Under the pieces are notes generated by a model. The model was not told where the DNA came from, searched no databases, and saw nothing but the letters and a program-made list of their open reading frames with translations. 8,682 nucleotides of DNA from an uncultured Clostridia bacterium (GTDB lineage: Bacteria > Bacillota > Clostridia > Oscillospirales > Acutalibacteraceae), in NCBI GenBank assembly GCA_946535695.1, contig CAMNDS010000031.1, positions 1 through 8,682 on the forward strand, given 5' to 3'. The position numbers and the translations under genes were made by a program. Shown here one piece after another: positions 1-6,375 of the stretch; positions within the stretch are counted from its first letter, which is position 1; the number at the start of each line of letters is the position of its first letter.

Positions 1-222
1 CAATCAGATGAGGTCGTGACTGCTTTACTCAAAGCATTCGAAGAAAACCCCCCGACACTTTGGGAATCTAATATCTTTGGAAAGTCACTCCATTCTCTTG
101 TAAATGAAGGTCTGCACAATAAACTTTATCGTATGCCAAACGATGCAAGAGAAAAACTCAAGCAAACTATCGAACGCATCATAAACGAAGGCTGCAACGG
201 ACTTATTTGCATAATTTTGTAA
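1..222 (+). CDS. spoIVA: Stage IV sporulation protein A, C-terminal fragment (5' end outside window)
   Basis: SpoIVA is the ATPase that polymerises on the forespore membrane and anchors the basement layer of the spore coat. Only the last 73 codons are in the window; the frame is open from base 1, so the GTG at 16 is an internal valine and not a start. The visible part reads QSDEVVTALLKAFEENP, then LWESNIFGKSLHSLVNEGL, then a KLYRMPNDAREKLKQTIERI stretch, and ends in INEGCNGLICIIL. This matches, from memory, the end of Bacillus SpoIVA (KQSEELV, IFGRSLSSIVREGI, LMPENARYKLKETLERI, INEGSGGLIAIIL). The extreme C-terminus is the part of SpoIVA known to matter for binding SpoVM and the membrane, and it is intact here. 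The stop is TAA at 220-222. The N-terminal Walker ATPase domain lies outside the window. The gene is convergent with the serpin. The identity is firm, and it is the main evidence for an endospore-forming lineage. Confidence 0.95.
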   Translation, partial: QSDEVVTALLKAFEENPPTLWESNIFGKSLHSLVNEGLHNKLYRMPNDAREKLKQTIERIINEGCNGLICIIL

Positions 223-260
223 AATTTAAAAAAATAATAAATAACAAAAGATGATTTATA

Positions 261-318
261 TTATAGCTTTTATTTATAACAATATTTTGCCAATATTTTC
301 TTATACAAGAGGCTATAA
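261..318. terminator. Nested A/T-rich palindrome between convergent genes, possible two-way terminator
   Basis: Three pairs of arms nest around one centre: TTATAGC at 261-267 with GCTATAA at 312-318, TATAA at 275-279 with TTATA at 301-305, and AATATT at 281-286 with AATATT at 292-297, with a TTGCC loop. Together they give about 18 base pairs separated by internal loops. The structure sits midway between the 3' ends of spoIVA (+) and the serpin gene (-), where a bidirectional terminator is expected. The stem is almost all A/T and no clean U-tract follows on either side, so the terminator function is a guess from position and symmetry. Confidence 0.35.
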
Positions 319-334
319 ATACTTAAAAATCATT

Positions 335-1630
335 TTATGAATCAGTTTTTACAACTGCTTTTAACTCATCATACGTTTCATCATTATGTTCACTTTTAAT
401 ACTTTTTTTTCCAACTTCATCAATATTTTTTATGTTAACTTTAAACAAAACATTGTTGTCTTTATCAGTTATAAATACAATAAAAGTATGATCAAATATC
501 ATATTAACATTCGGTTTTGTCGGTAAAGTATAACATTCTTTTACAGCCTCATCACCTGATGCTGCAGCAGCTTCAACACCTTCGGGAGTAATTTCAAAAA
601 CAACTTTTTGTACTATTTTACTTATTTTAGCAAGAGGGTGAATATTATCTAACTTGGCATTCATAAGAGCTTGCAATAGATTATTACTGTTACAATAGTC
701 ATTCAAAGTTAACGAAGATTCAATTTTGAATCTTGGAATTTCCAAGTGCACGTTTTTCGTTTTCATATTTTTAGCTAATTCTTTTACATCTACATTCTTT
801 ACCTTATCAAACTCATTATTTGTTTTTGGCAATACCATGTACAAATAACAACCGTTTTTTTCGAAAGGAATACGTACAGCTTGGTAATCATTTGTTGCAC
901 AGTAATCACAACTTCTAGAATCTCCATCTTCATCTTTAATAGTTGGAACGTTTTCAGTCTTTTTATCAATCCCATTGAATTCTATCGAACCTGTATATTC
1001 GAATTTATCAACAAATTTAGAATTAAAATATATGGTATTTACCAAAACTAAAAGAGTTTCGGGATCTAATTTATCAAAAATGCTCGGGATTTTATTTTCA
1101 GTCTTTTGACTGATCCAGTTATTGATTCGCTCATGTCCGTTACTAACATCGATTGAATCACATTCTGCTTTTAAATTACTAGTAATAAAATTTTTAAAGT
1201 TATTGTATTTGCTTTTATCAATATCACAATTACGTAAAGTATTAGTATACCACATAGAATTAGCGATATTAACACCATCGATTTTTGTATCCATAATTTT
1301 TTTTAACCAGTTATTAGCATCTTCTAAAGATTCAAACCCCACATAATCTGCAACATTTTTTCTGACTTCTGGATTTGAAGTACCATTAGCGGCCATTATC
1401 AACGCAGCTTTCAAACTAAGAGGGCTATACACCAAGTTTTTATTTACGTATGAATCAAGTGTAATATTTTCTTTTTTGAGCAAATAAGCAATAACGGGAA
1501 TACTCAAAATAGGAATAGACGTTGCCGGTATCAACCATAACTCTTTGTTTTCTCTTGCAAACGACACATTATTTGCAAACAAAAACGCCGGCAAGACAAC
1601 AGATAACATTTTTTGAAATTTTTTATTCAT
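335..1630 (-). CDS. Secreted serpin (serine protease inhibitor family)
   Basis: A 431-residue serpin. Serpins trap target proteases by inserting the cleaved reactive-centre loop into a beta-sheet. Residues 1-25 look like a signal peptide ending in VSFA. A second hydrophobic stretch (about 31-51) precedes the serpin fold and could be a membrane anchor or a poor helix A. Family landmarks are NLVYSPLSLKAALIMAANG (65-83), NSMWYTN (124-130), INNWISQKTENKI (169-181), LVLVNTIYFNSKF (194-206), LYMVLPK (263-269), and EIPRFKIESS (297-306). The hinge EGVEAAAAS (350-358) has the small P12-P8 residues of inhibitory serpins, but P14 is Val, not Thr/Ser, and P17 is Pro, not Glu. The loop is about six residues longer than in alpha-1-antitrypsin, so P1 can only be placed within about 364-371 (KECYTLPT). 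A charged tail of about 30 residues follows the usual serpin end. I chose ATG at 1630 over GTG at 1639 because AAAGGAAA (1647-1640) almost abuts the GTG. Complete gene, no frameshift. Confidence 0.93.
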   Translation of the reverse strand: MNKKFQKMLSVVLPAFLFANNVSFARENKELWLIPATSIPILSIPVIAYLLKKENITLDSYVNKNLVYSPLSLKAALIMAANGTSNPEVRKNVADYVGFESLEDANNWLKKIMDTKIDGVNIANSMWYTNTLRNCDIDKSKYNNFKNFITSNLKAECDSIDVSNGHERINNWISQKTENKIPSIFDKLDPETLLVLVNTIYFNSKFVDKFEYTGSIEFNGIDKKTENVPTIKDEDGDSRSCDYCATNDYQAVRIPFEKNGCYLYMVLPKTNNEFDKVKNVDVKELAKNMKTKNVHLEIPRFKIESSLTLNDYCNSNNLLQALMNAKLDNIHPLAKISKIVQKVVFEITPEGVEAAAASGDEAVKECYTLPTKPNVNMIFDHTFIVFITDKDNNVLFKVNIKNIDEVGKKSIKSEHNDETYDELKAVVKTDS

Positions 1631-1692
1631 ATTTATCACTTTCCTTTAATTTAAAAATTTATAAATTTAATGTTTTAAAAATGCAATACTAG

Positions 1693-1730
1693 AATTTTTA
1701 ATTTTAACAGTGGTCCGTAAAATAAAAATT
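1693..1730 (-). promoter_or_regulatory. Hairpin in the serpin mRNA leader
   Basis: Read on the - strand, an arm starting AATTTTTATTTTACGG (1730-1715) is followed by the loop ACCA (1714-1711) and an arm CTGTTAAAATTAAAAATT (1710-1693). Pairing is complete except for one G-U pair and one bulged base, giving about 16 pairs closed by a tetraloop. It lies in the roughly 137-nt leader between the predicted serpin start site (about 1767) and the start codon. It has no run of U directly after it on the - strand, so it may be an mRNA-stabilising or attenuating structure, or a relic of a small mobile repeat. Only the inverted repeat is directly seen; the function is unknown. Confidence 0.45.
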
Positions 1731-1773
1731 TTTAAAGATTAGATAAACACCTACTTACACACAATATGTTTTT

Positions 1774-1802
1774 ATTATACAAGATAACAAAAATAATGTC
1801 AA
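1774..1802 (-). promoter_or_regulatory. Full-consensus sigma-A-type promoter for the serpin gene
   Basis: On the - strand, TTGACA (1802-1797) and TATAAT (1779-1774) are separated by exactly 17 bases, which matches the housekeeping sigma-70/sigma-A consensus at all 12 positions. Transcription would start near 1767 and run through a leader of about 137 nt into the serpin start codon at 1630. No other gene on this strand lies between. Such a perfect promoter predicts strong constitutive expression unless the leader represses it. The -35 box directly adjoins the decayed spoIVA piece that occupies the other strand. Confidence 0.8.
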
Positions 1803-1810
1803 TAGTAAAA

Positions 1811-1915
1811 AACGAATTAAAACTCTATGAGCTCAAAATCATAAAACAAAGCGGCAAATACGGCATAAGATTAAAAGTATTGGCTCCGGTATTACATCGC
1901 TGAAGAGAATATCTT
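1811..1915 (+). pseudogene. spoIVA: Decayed internal fragment of a second spoIVA copy
   Basis: The frame starting at 1811 reads NELKLYELKIIKQSGKYGIR and continues LKVLAPVLHR to a TGA at 1901-1903, then REYL. From memory, SpoIVA of Bacillus has LDEPEIIRQGSRFGVRLKAV and then APSIHMIKVDV at the corresponding place; clostridial homologues have KQGGKYGVRLKASAPSIHMI. The match is dense and collinear, and TGA-R-E-Y-L aligns with I-R-A-D-I without a frameshift, so the piece extends to about 1915. The part of SpoIVA it encodes lies just upstream of the residues seen at the left window edge, so it is a separate copy and not a displaced 3' end. It has no start codon, no ribosome site and no downstream remainder. 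It is therefore a non-functional relic between the serpin promoter and tilS. The left boundary is uncertain: ATG TCA ATA at 1796-1804 could also belong to it. Confidence 0.75.
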
Positions 1916-1923
1916 GGTTTTTT

Positions 1924-1963
1924 TTGATTAATATTGTTAAAGTATATATGCTTGAAATAAATT
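1924..1963 (+). promoter_or_regulatory. Probable promoter region of the tilS-ftsH-htrA transcript
   Basis: Two weak sigma-A-like pairs overlap here: TTGATT (1924-1929) with TATGCT 17 bases on (1947-1952), and TTGTTA (1934-1939) with TAAATT 18 bases on (1958-1963). Each has several mismatches. A promoter is expected here because the genes to the left run the other way or are dead and tilS starts at 1997, but I cannot say which pair is used. The rest of 1631-1996 holds the serpin leader, its promoter and the spoIVA relic; I see nothing else in it. Confidence 0.3.
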
Positions 1964-1996
1964 ATTTTCTTTTAGAAAAAAATACTGAGGTTTTGA

Positions 1997-3289
1997 ATGA
2001 AAAATAAAATTTTTAAAGCAATAAGAGATTTTAAAATGTTTGAAGATATAAATTCGGTTGTTATTGGTGTTTCTGGCGGAATGGATTCAGTATCGCTTTT
2101 GCATTTTTTATTAAAAAATTTTAAAAATATGAAAATTACGGTTGTCCATATAAATCATAATTTAAGAGGCGAAGAAAGCAATCGAGATGAAAATTTTGTA
2201 AGGAAATTATGCAATCATATTGGAATTAAATGCATTGTCGGTTCGTTTGATGTTTTAAAAATTTCAAAATTAAAAAAAAAGGGGATTGAAGAAACTGCAA
2301 GAGAAATAAGATACGACTTTTTAAAAAAAATTTCTTCAAAAAATAACTCCAAAATTGCAATGGCGCATACTTTATCCGATAGTATTGAAACTATTTTTTT
2401 GAATTTAACAAGAGGTTGCGGGCTATCAGGTCTTGCTGGCATTCCTCCTATAAGGAATGACATAATAAGACCTCTCATTTATGTTACCAGGGCAGAAATT
2501 GAAAACTATATTAAGGATAACAATTTGAGTTATGTCAGTGATAGTTCAAACTTTTCTGATTTATATTCGAGAAATAAAATAAGACATAATATTATTCCGG
2601 AATTTTTCAAAATCAACTCGAATTTTGAGCAAAATGTTGGTCGTTTTATTTTTCAAATTCAAAAAGAACATGAATACCTTGATTATTTATCAAAAAAAGC
2701 TTTTAAAAATACTAATTTTGAATGTGAAAAAATAAAAATATTGCCAAGTGTACTCAAAAATCGTGTTTTTAAGTTGATTTTGAATCGTTTTAGTACTAAT
2801 ATTGAATCAAGGCATATTAAACTTACCGCAGAATTACTAAGCGGCCAAATAAATGCGTTTAATTTGCCCGGAAACAGAAAAGTGTTTATTAAAAATGGAT
2901 TTTTAATTTGTGAGGATTCGGGTAAAGCTAAAAATTTTAAAAATTTTAATTCAAAAAAGTTTTCTGTTTGTATTTTTTCTGTGCATGATTTAAATATTGA
3001 TATAGAAAAATCAGAAGATTTTTTGTTTGGTTTAAAAACGGATGTCTCAAATTTTGAATTCCGGACAATAAAAGAGGGGGATGTTTTTCGCCCGCAAAAC
3101 AGAGGATGCAGAAAAATTTTGAGGAAGCTGTTCAATGAGCTGAAAATTCCAGTTTTAGAACGCAAAGAATTGGGTATTTTGGTTGATAATTCGTGCGGAG
3201 AGCTTGTGTGGGTAGAATCTATTGGAGTTTCTGAAAATTATAAAATAAGTGAAAATTCAAAATTTATTGGTAAAATATGCGTTAGTTAG
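1997..3289 (+). CDS. tilS: tRNA(Ile)-lysidine synthase
   Basis: TilS uses ATP to attach lysine to C34 of the tRNA-Ile with a CAU anticodon, so that it reads AUA instead of AUG. The enzyme is essential in most bacteria and acts in the cytosol. The 430-residue protein has the N-type ATP-pyrophosphatase loop SGGMDS at 26-31, then HINHNLRG, then AHTLSDSIETIFLNLTRG, GLAGIPP, and RNKIRHNIIPEF. The C-terminal TilS domain is visible as RTIKEGDVFRPQ followed by KILRKLFNELKIPVLER. The usual HHxDDQxET signature is HTLSDSIET here; I recall this variant in Oscillospiraceae-type TilS, so it probably does not mean loss of activity. Start ATG has GAGG at 1987-1990, six bases upstream. The stop TAG is 30 bases before ftsH, and hpt, often between them in Bacillota, is missing. 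AUA is used heavily in the neighbouring genes, which fits a need for this enzyme. Confidence 0.95.
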   Translation: MKNKIFKAIRDFKMFEDINSVVIGVSGGMDSVSLLHFLLKNFKNMKITVVHINHNLRGEESNRDENFVRKLCNHIGIKCIVGSFDVLKISKLKKKGIEETAREIRYDFLKKISSKNNSKIAMAHTLSDSIETIFLNLTRGCGLSGLAGIPPIRNDIIRPLIYVTRAEIENYIKDNNLSYVSDSSNFSDLYSRNKIRHNIIPEFFKINSNFEQNVGRFIFQIQKEHEYLDYLSKKAFKNTNFECEKIKILPSVLKNRVFKLILNRFSTNIESRHIKLTAELLSGQINAFNLPGNRKVFIKNGFLICEDSGKAKNFKNFNSKKFSVCIFSVHDLNIDIEKSEDFLFGLKTDVSNFEFRTIKEGDVFRPQNRGCRKILRKLFNELKIPVLERKELGILVDNSCGELVWVESIGVSENYKISENSKFIGKICVS

Positions 3290-3319
3290 CTTTTATATTA
3301 AAAAAGAAGGTTGTGGAGC

Positions 3320-5146
3320 ATGTCTAATCCTAAAAAAAAGATTCCTAAAAATATAATAATATTTTTAATTATCCCTGTAATTATAATACTGATAGCCAGT
3401 GTTATAAGTAGCATGATGTCTCAAAAGACTAGAAATTATTCTGAGATAGTTAACCGATTTAAAAATCACGAAATTGTGGAATTTAGAATGAATCTTGGTT
3501 CTGGTGACATGGATATAAAACTCAAAAATAATGAAGAAATCCATTTTACGGCGCCAAGTGCAAGCTTGATGTATAAAGATATCAAAGAGCATATTGATAG
3601 CTACGATAAGGCGCACCCCGATTCTCCAATGGTTTATAATCTTATAAAGGCGACTGAAACTTCTTGGATAATTAATGCTATTACTTATGCCGTACTACCA
3701 ATGTTACTTTTTGGTTTAATGCTTTGGTTTATTATGCGAAAGGTAACTATAATAGGCGGTGATGGGGGAAAATCATTTTTTGGTAAGAATAAAGTAAAAA
3801 AAAATATGGGTGATGTTTCCAAAACAAAATTTGACATGGTTGCAGGTCTTGATGAAGCTAAAGAAGAAGTCATGGAAGTTGTGGATTTTTTAAAAACACC
3901 TGAAAAATATAGTAAATTAGGAGCAAAAATTCCAAAAGGAATATTATTTGTAGGTCCCCCCGGAACTGGTAAAACACTTTTGGCAAAGGCTATTGCAGGA
4001 GAAGCTGATGTGCCGTTTTATTCAATGTCGGGTTCTGATTTTGTAGAAATGTTTGTGGGAGTTGGCGCCTCACGTGTTCGTGATTTATTTGGTCAAGCAA
4101 AAAAAACTGCTCCATGCGTTGTTTTTATTGATGAAATTGATGCCGTAGGCAGACAAAGAGGCTCAGGCTTGGGAGGTCACGATGAGCGCGAACAAACACT
4201 TAATCAGCTGCTGGTGGAAATGGATGGTTTTGAAACTAACGAAGGCGTTATAGTTATAGCTGCAACAAACAGAGCGGATATACTTGACAAGGCTCTTGTT
4301 CGTGCAGGAAGATTCGACAGAAGTATACTTATAGGTTATCCGGATATCAAAGGGCGCGAAGATATATTGAGAATTCACGCCAAAGGTAAGCCATTCGACG
4401 AAGACGTAAAATTAAAAGACGTTGCAAGAGCTACAGCTGGTTTTACTGGGGCAGACCTTGAAAATTTGTTAAACGAATCGGCACTTTTGGCTGCAAGAAA
4501 AAATCAAAAAGTCATAACTAACAAAAATGTTGAAGAAGCAACAATAAGAGTTATAGCAGGACCGGAAAAACGCTCACATGTTATGAACGAAAAAGAGAAA
4601 AAAATTACTGCGTATCACGAGAGTGGTCATGCCATTGTAACTCATTTTTGCAAAACGCAAGATCCTGTTCATCAAATTTCGATTGTTCCTAGGGGTTCTG
4701 CCGGAGGGTATACTATCTCGCTGCCTGAAAAAGATTACATGTACGTTTCCAAAACAAAAATGGAAGAAGAAATTTCTACTTTGCTGGCAGGCAGAGTTGC
4801 CGAGAGCTTAATATTTGACGATATTTCAACCGGAGCTTCAAATGACCTTGAAAGAGCAACTCGTATGGCAAAATCGATGGTCACGGAATACGGCATGAGT
4901 GACGAAATTGGTCCTGTGGTTTGTGATAGACCTGAAAACGGATTCATAAACTCTGATAAGATATATTCTGAGGAGTTGGTGAGTAAAATAGATAAAGAAG
5001 TCAGCAATTTTATAAAAAGAGGATATGAAAAGGCTAAAAATATTTTGGAAGAAAATATAAATATCCTTCATAAAGTTGCAAATTCACTTATTGAAAAAGA
5101 AAAGCTCAGCGGCGATGAATTCCGTTTGTTGGTAGAGTCAGCATAA
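3320..5146 (+). CDS. ftsH: ATP-dependent zinc metalloprotease FtsH
   Basis: FtsH is the membrane-anchored hexameric AAA+ protease that unfolds and degrades damaged membrane proteins and some short-lived cytosolic regulators; in Bacillus it is also needed for sporulation. The 608-residue protein has membrane segments at about 12-32 and 116-140 with a small outside domain between. The AAA module has Walker A GPPGTGKT (212-219), pore loop FVG (245-247), Walker B VVFIDE (267-272), and a second region of homology ending RAGRFDR (328-334) with both arginine fingers. Most relatives have RPGRFDR, so Ala replaces Pro. The zinc site HESGH is at 433-437 and the third ligand is probably Asp509 in TGASNDLERAT. 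All catalytic parts are present and the length is normal. I chose ATG at 3320 over TTG at 3311 because AGAAGG (3305-3310) is nine bases before the ATG and abuts the TTG. The gene lies 30 bases after tilS and 12 before htrA, so it is probably cotranscribed with both. Confidence 0.97.
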   Translation: MSNPKKKIPKNIIIFLIIPVIIILIASVISSMMSQKTRNYSEIVNRFKNHEIVEFRMNLGSGDMDIKLKNNEEIHFTAPSASLMYKDIKEHIDSYDKAHPDSPMVYNLIKATETSWIINAITYAVLPMLLFGLMLWFIMRKVTIIGGDGGKSFFGKNKVKKNMGDVSKTKFDMVAGLDEAKEEVMEVVDFLKTPEKYSKLGAKIPKGILFVGPPGTGKTLLAKAIAGEADVPFYSMSGSDFVEMFVGVGASRVRDLFGQAKKTAPCVVFIDEIDAVGRQRGSGLGGHDEREQTLNQLLVEMDGFETNEGVIVIAATNRADILDKALVRAGRFDRSILIGYPDIKGREDILRIHAKGKPFDEDVKLKDVARATAGFTGADLENLLNESALLAARKNQKVITNKNVEEATIRVIAGPEKRSHVMNEKEKKITAYHESGHAIVTHFCKTQDPVHQISIVPRGSAGGYTISLPEKDYMYVSKTKMEEEISTLLAGRVAESLIFDDISTGASNDLERATRMAKSMVTEYGMSDEIGPVVCDRPENGFINSDKIYSEELVSKIDKEVSNFIKRGYEKAKNILEENINILHKVANSLIEKEKLSGDEFRLLVESA

Positions 5147-5151
5147 GGAGG
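5145..5151 (+). promoter_or_regulatory. Strong ribosome binding site of htrA overlapping the ftsH stop
   Basis: AAGGAGG is a complete Shine-Dalgarno sequence seven bases before the htrA ATG at 5159. Its first two bases are the last two of the ftsH stop codon TAA (5144-5146). The strong site fixes the htrA start and suggests that ribosomes ending ftsH can restart on htrA. Confidence 0.85.
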
Positions 5152-5158
5152 AATTTAT

Positions 5159-6340
5159 ATGGAAAACTGGAATTCTGATAATAATGATAAAAACAATCAG
5201 GAATACCAAAATGTTTATTACGATAGTTGTTTTAACAATAATGAAAATGAGATAAGAATTTTAAAAAAAAAGAATAAAAGAAAAATATATATTATAATTT
5301 ACTTAATCATTGGTTTTGTTTCAGTTTTAATGGTAATGTGTATTTGGTCTTTAAAATCAAATAAAGTAGATTTTTCTGATGTTTTGAGTCAAAAAATTGA
5401 AAATAATAATTTAAAACCGAATGAGAGTTTAAAAATTCCGGAAAATTTAGATGCTCCTAAAGGGCTTCCTGCCACGGAAATTTACAAAAAATGTTATAAA
5501 TCCATTGTTGGAGTTTTTGTAACTCGCGAAGGTTTTAGTATTTTTTCAGGTCCTATGAAGCAACAAGTGCTTGGCTCAGGAATAATCGTAAAATCTAATG
5601 GGTATATACTTACTAACGCTCATGTTGTTGAAGGTTGTGACCAAAATTCCAATATATTAGTAACTTTTTCTGATAAACCTGATGATAAAATTAAAGCAAA
5701 AATTATTGGCAAGGATAGAAGCACCGATATTGCGATAATTAAGATTGATAAAAATGATTTAGAAGCAATTGCTTTAGGAGATTCTTCAAAGCTTGAAATC
5801 GGTGAGCAAGTTTATGCCATAGGAAGTCCAAACGGTCTGCAAGGGACTATTACCGGTGGTATGATTTCATCTTTGAACAGAAAAGTGTACGACGACGTTT
5901 GGAGTACAAATTTTATTCAAACAAGCACTCCGATTAATCCTGGCAATTCTGGAGGACCTTTGGTTGATAGTTCCGGAAGATTTGTAGGAGTGAATACTTT
6001 AAAAACTGCAGATACTGAAGGAATAGGATTTGCCATACCTGTTAATGATGCTGTAAAAATTGCCGATGATTTGATAAATCATGGTAAAGTTTTGCGCCCA
6101 GCAATAGGTGTAACTGTTAATGATAATCTTATTATTGAAAGAATTTCGGAAAAAAGTGAGCTAAGCCGGAGCGTAAGCCGAGGTGATATGATAATCGGCA
6201 TAAATGACAAGGTTGTAAAAAATCCTAGTGAATTAGTCGAAGAAATAAAGAAACATTCAATCGGAGAGAACGTTAATATAAGTGTTCAATCGGTGCTTTC
6301 AAAAAAAGTTGTTAGTGTTAAGTTGAGAGAATTGGATTAA
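5159..6340 (+). CDS. HtrA/DegP-type membrane-anchored serine protease with one PDZ domain
   Basis: HtrA proteases degrade or refold misfolded proteins outside the membrane. The 393-residue protein has an Asn-rich cytosolic tail (1-30), a basic patch (KKKNKRK, 36-42), one membrane segment (about 43-65), a linker, a trypsin-like domain (about 100-300) and one C-terminal PDZ domain (about 313-393, starting RPAIGVTV). The catalytic triad is intact: His155 in TNAHVVEG, Asp190 in STDIAIIKID, Ser264 in NPGNSGGPL. One TM helix plus one PDZ is the usual Gram-positive HtrA layout, and the length is normal. The gene begins 12 bases after ftsH with a full ribosome site and is likely cotranscribed with it, placing two membrane quality-control proteases in one unit. 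The exact paralogue (htrA, htrB, yyxA) cannot be decided from sequence alone, so no symbol is given. No hairpin terminator is seen after the TAA. Confidence 0.95.
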   Translation: MENWNSDNNDKNNQEYQNVYYDSCFNNNENEIRILKKKNKRKIYIIIYLIIGFVSVLMVMCIWSLKSNKVDFSDVLSQKIENNNLKPNESLKIPENLDAPKGLPATEIYKKCYKSIVGVFVTREGFSIFSGPMKQQVLGSGIIVKSNGYILTNAHVVEGCDQNSNILVTFSDKPDDKIKAKIIGKDRSTDIAIIKIDKNDLEAIALGDSSKLEIGEQVYAIGSPNGLQGTITGGMISSLNRKVYDDVWSTNFIQTSTPINPGNSGGPLVDSSGRFVGVNTLKTADTEGIGFAIPVNDAVKIADDLINHGKVLRPAIGVTVNDNLIIERISEKSELSRSVSRGDMIIGINDKVVKNPSELVEEIKKHSIGENVNISVQSVLSKKVVSVKLRELD

Positions 6341-6375
6341 TTTTTGAATACTATAGCCATTCCAAAAGGTATACA

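Noticed and set aside
16..222. A free-standing 68-codon gene starting at GTG 16
   Set aside because: The frame is open to base 1 and the residues before the GTG (QSDEV) match SpoIVA, so this is the 3' end of a larger gene.
2215..3165. Long open frames on the - strand inside tilS
   Set aside because: They are low-complexity Lys/Phe/Ser-rich translations without ribosome sites and lie opposite a clearly conserved gene.
4163..5071. Open frames on the - strand inside ftsH
   Set aside because: They are antisense shadows of a strongly conserved gene, with no family resemblance and no expression signals.
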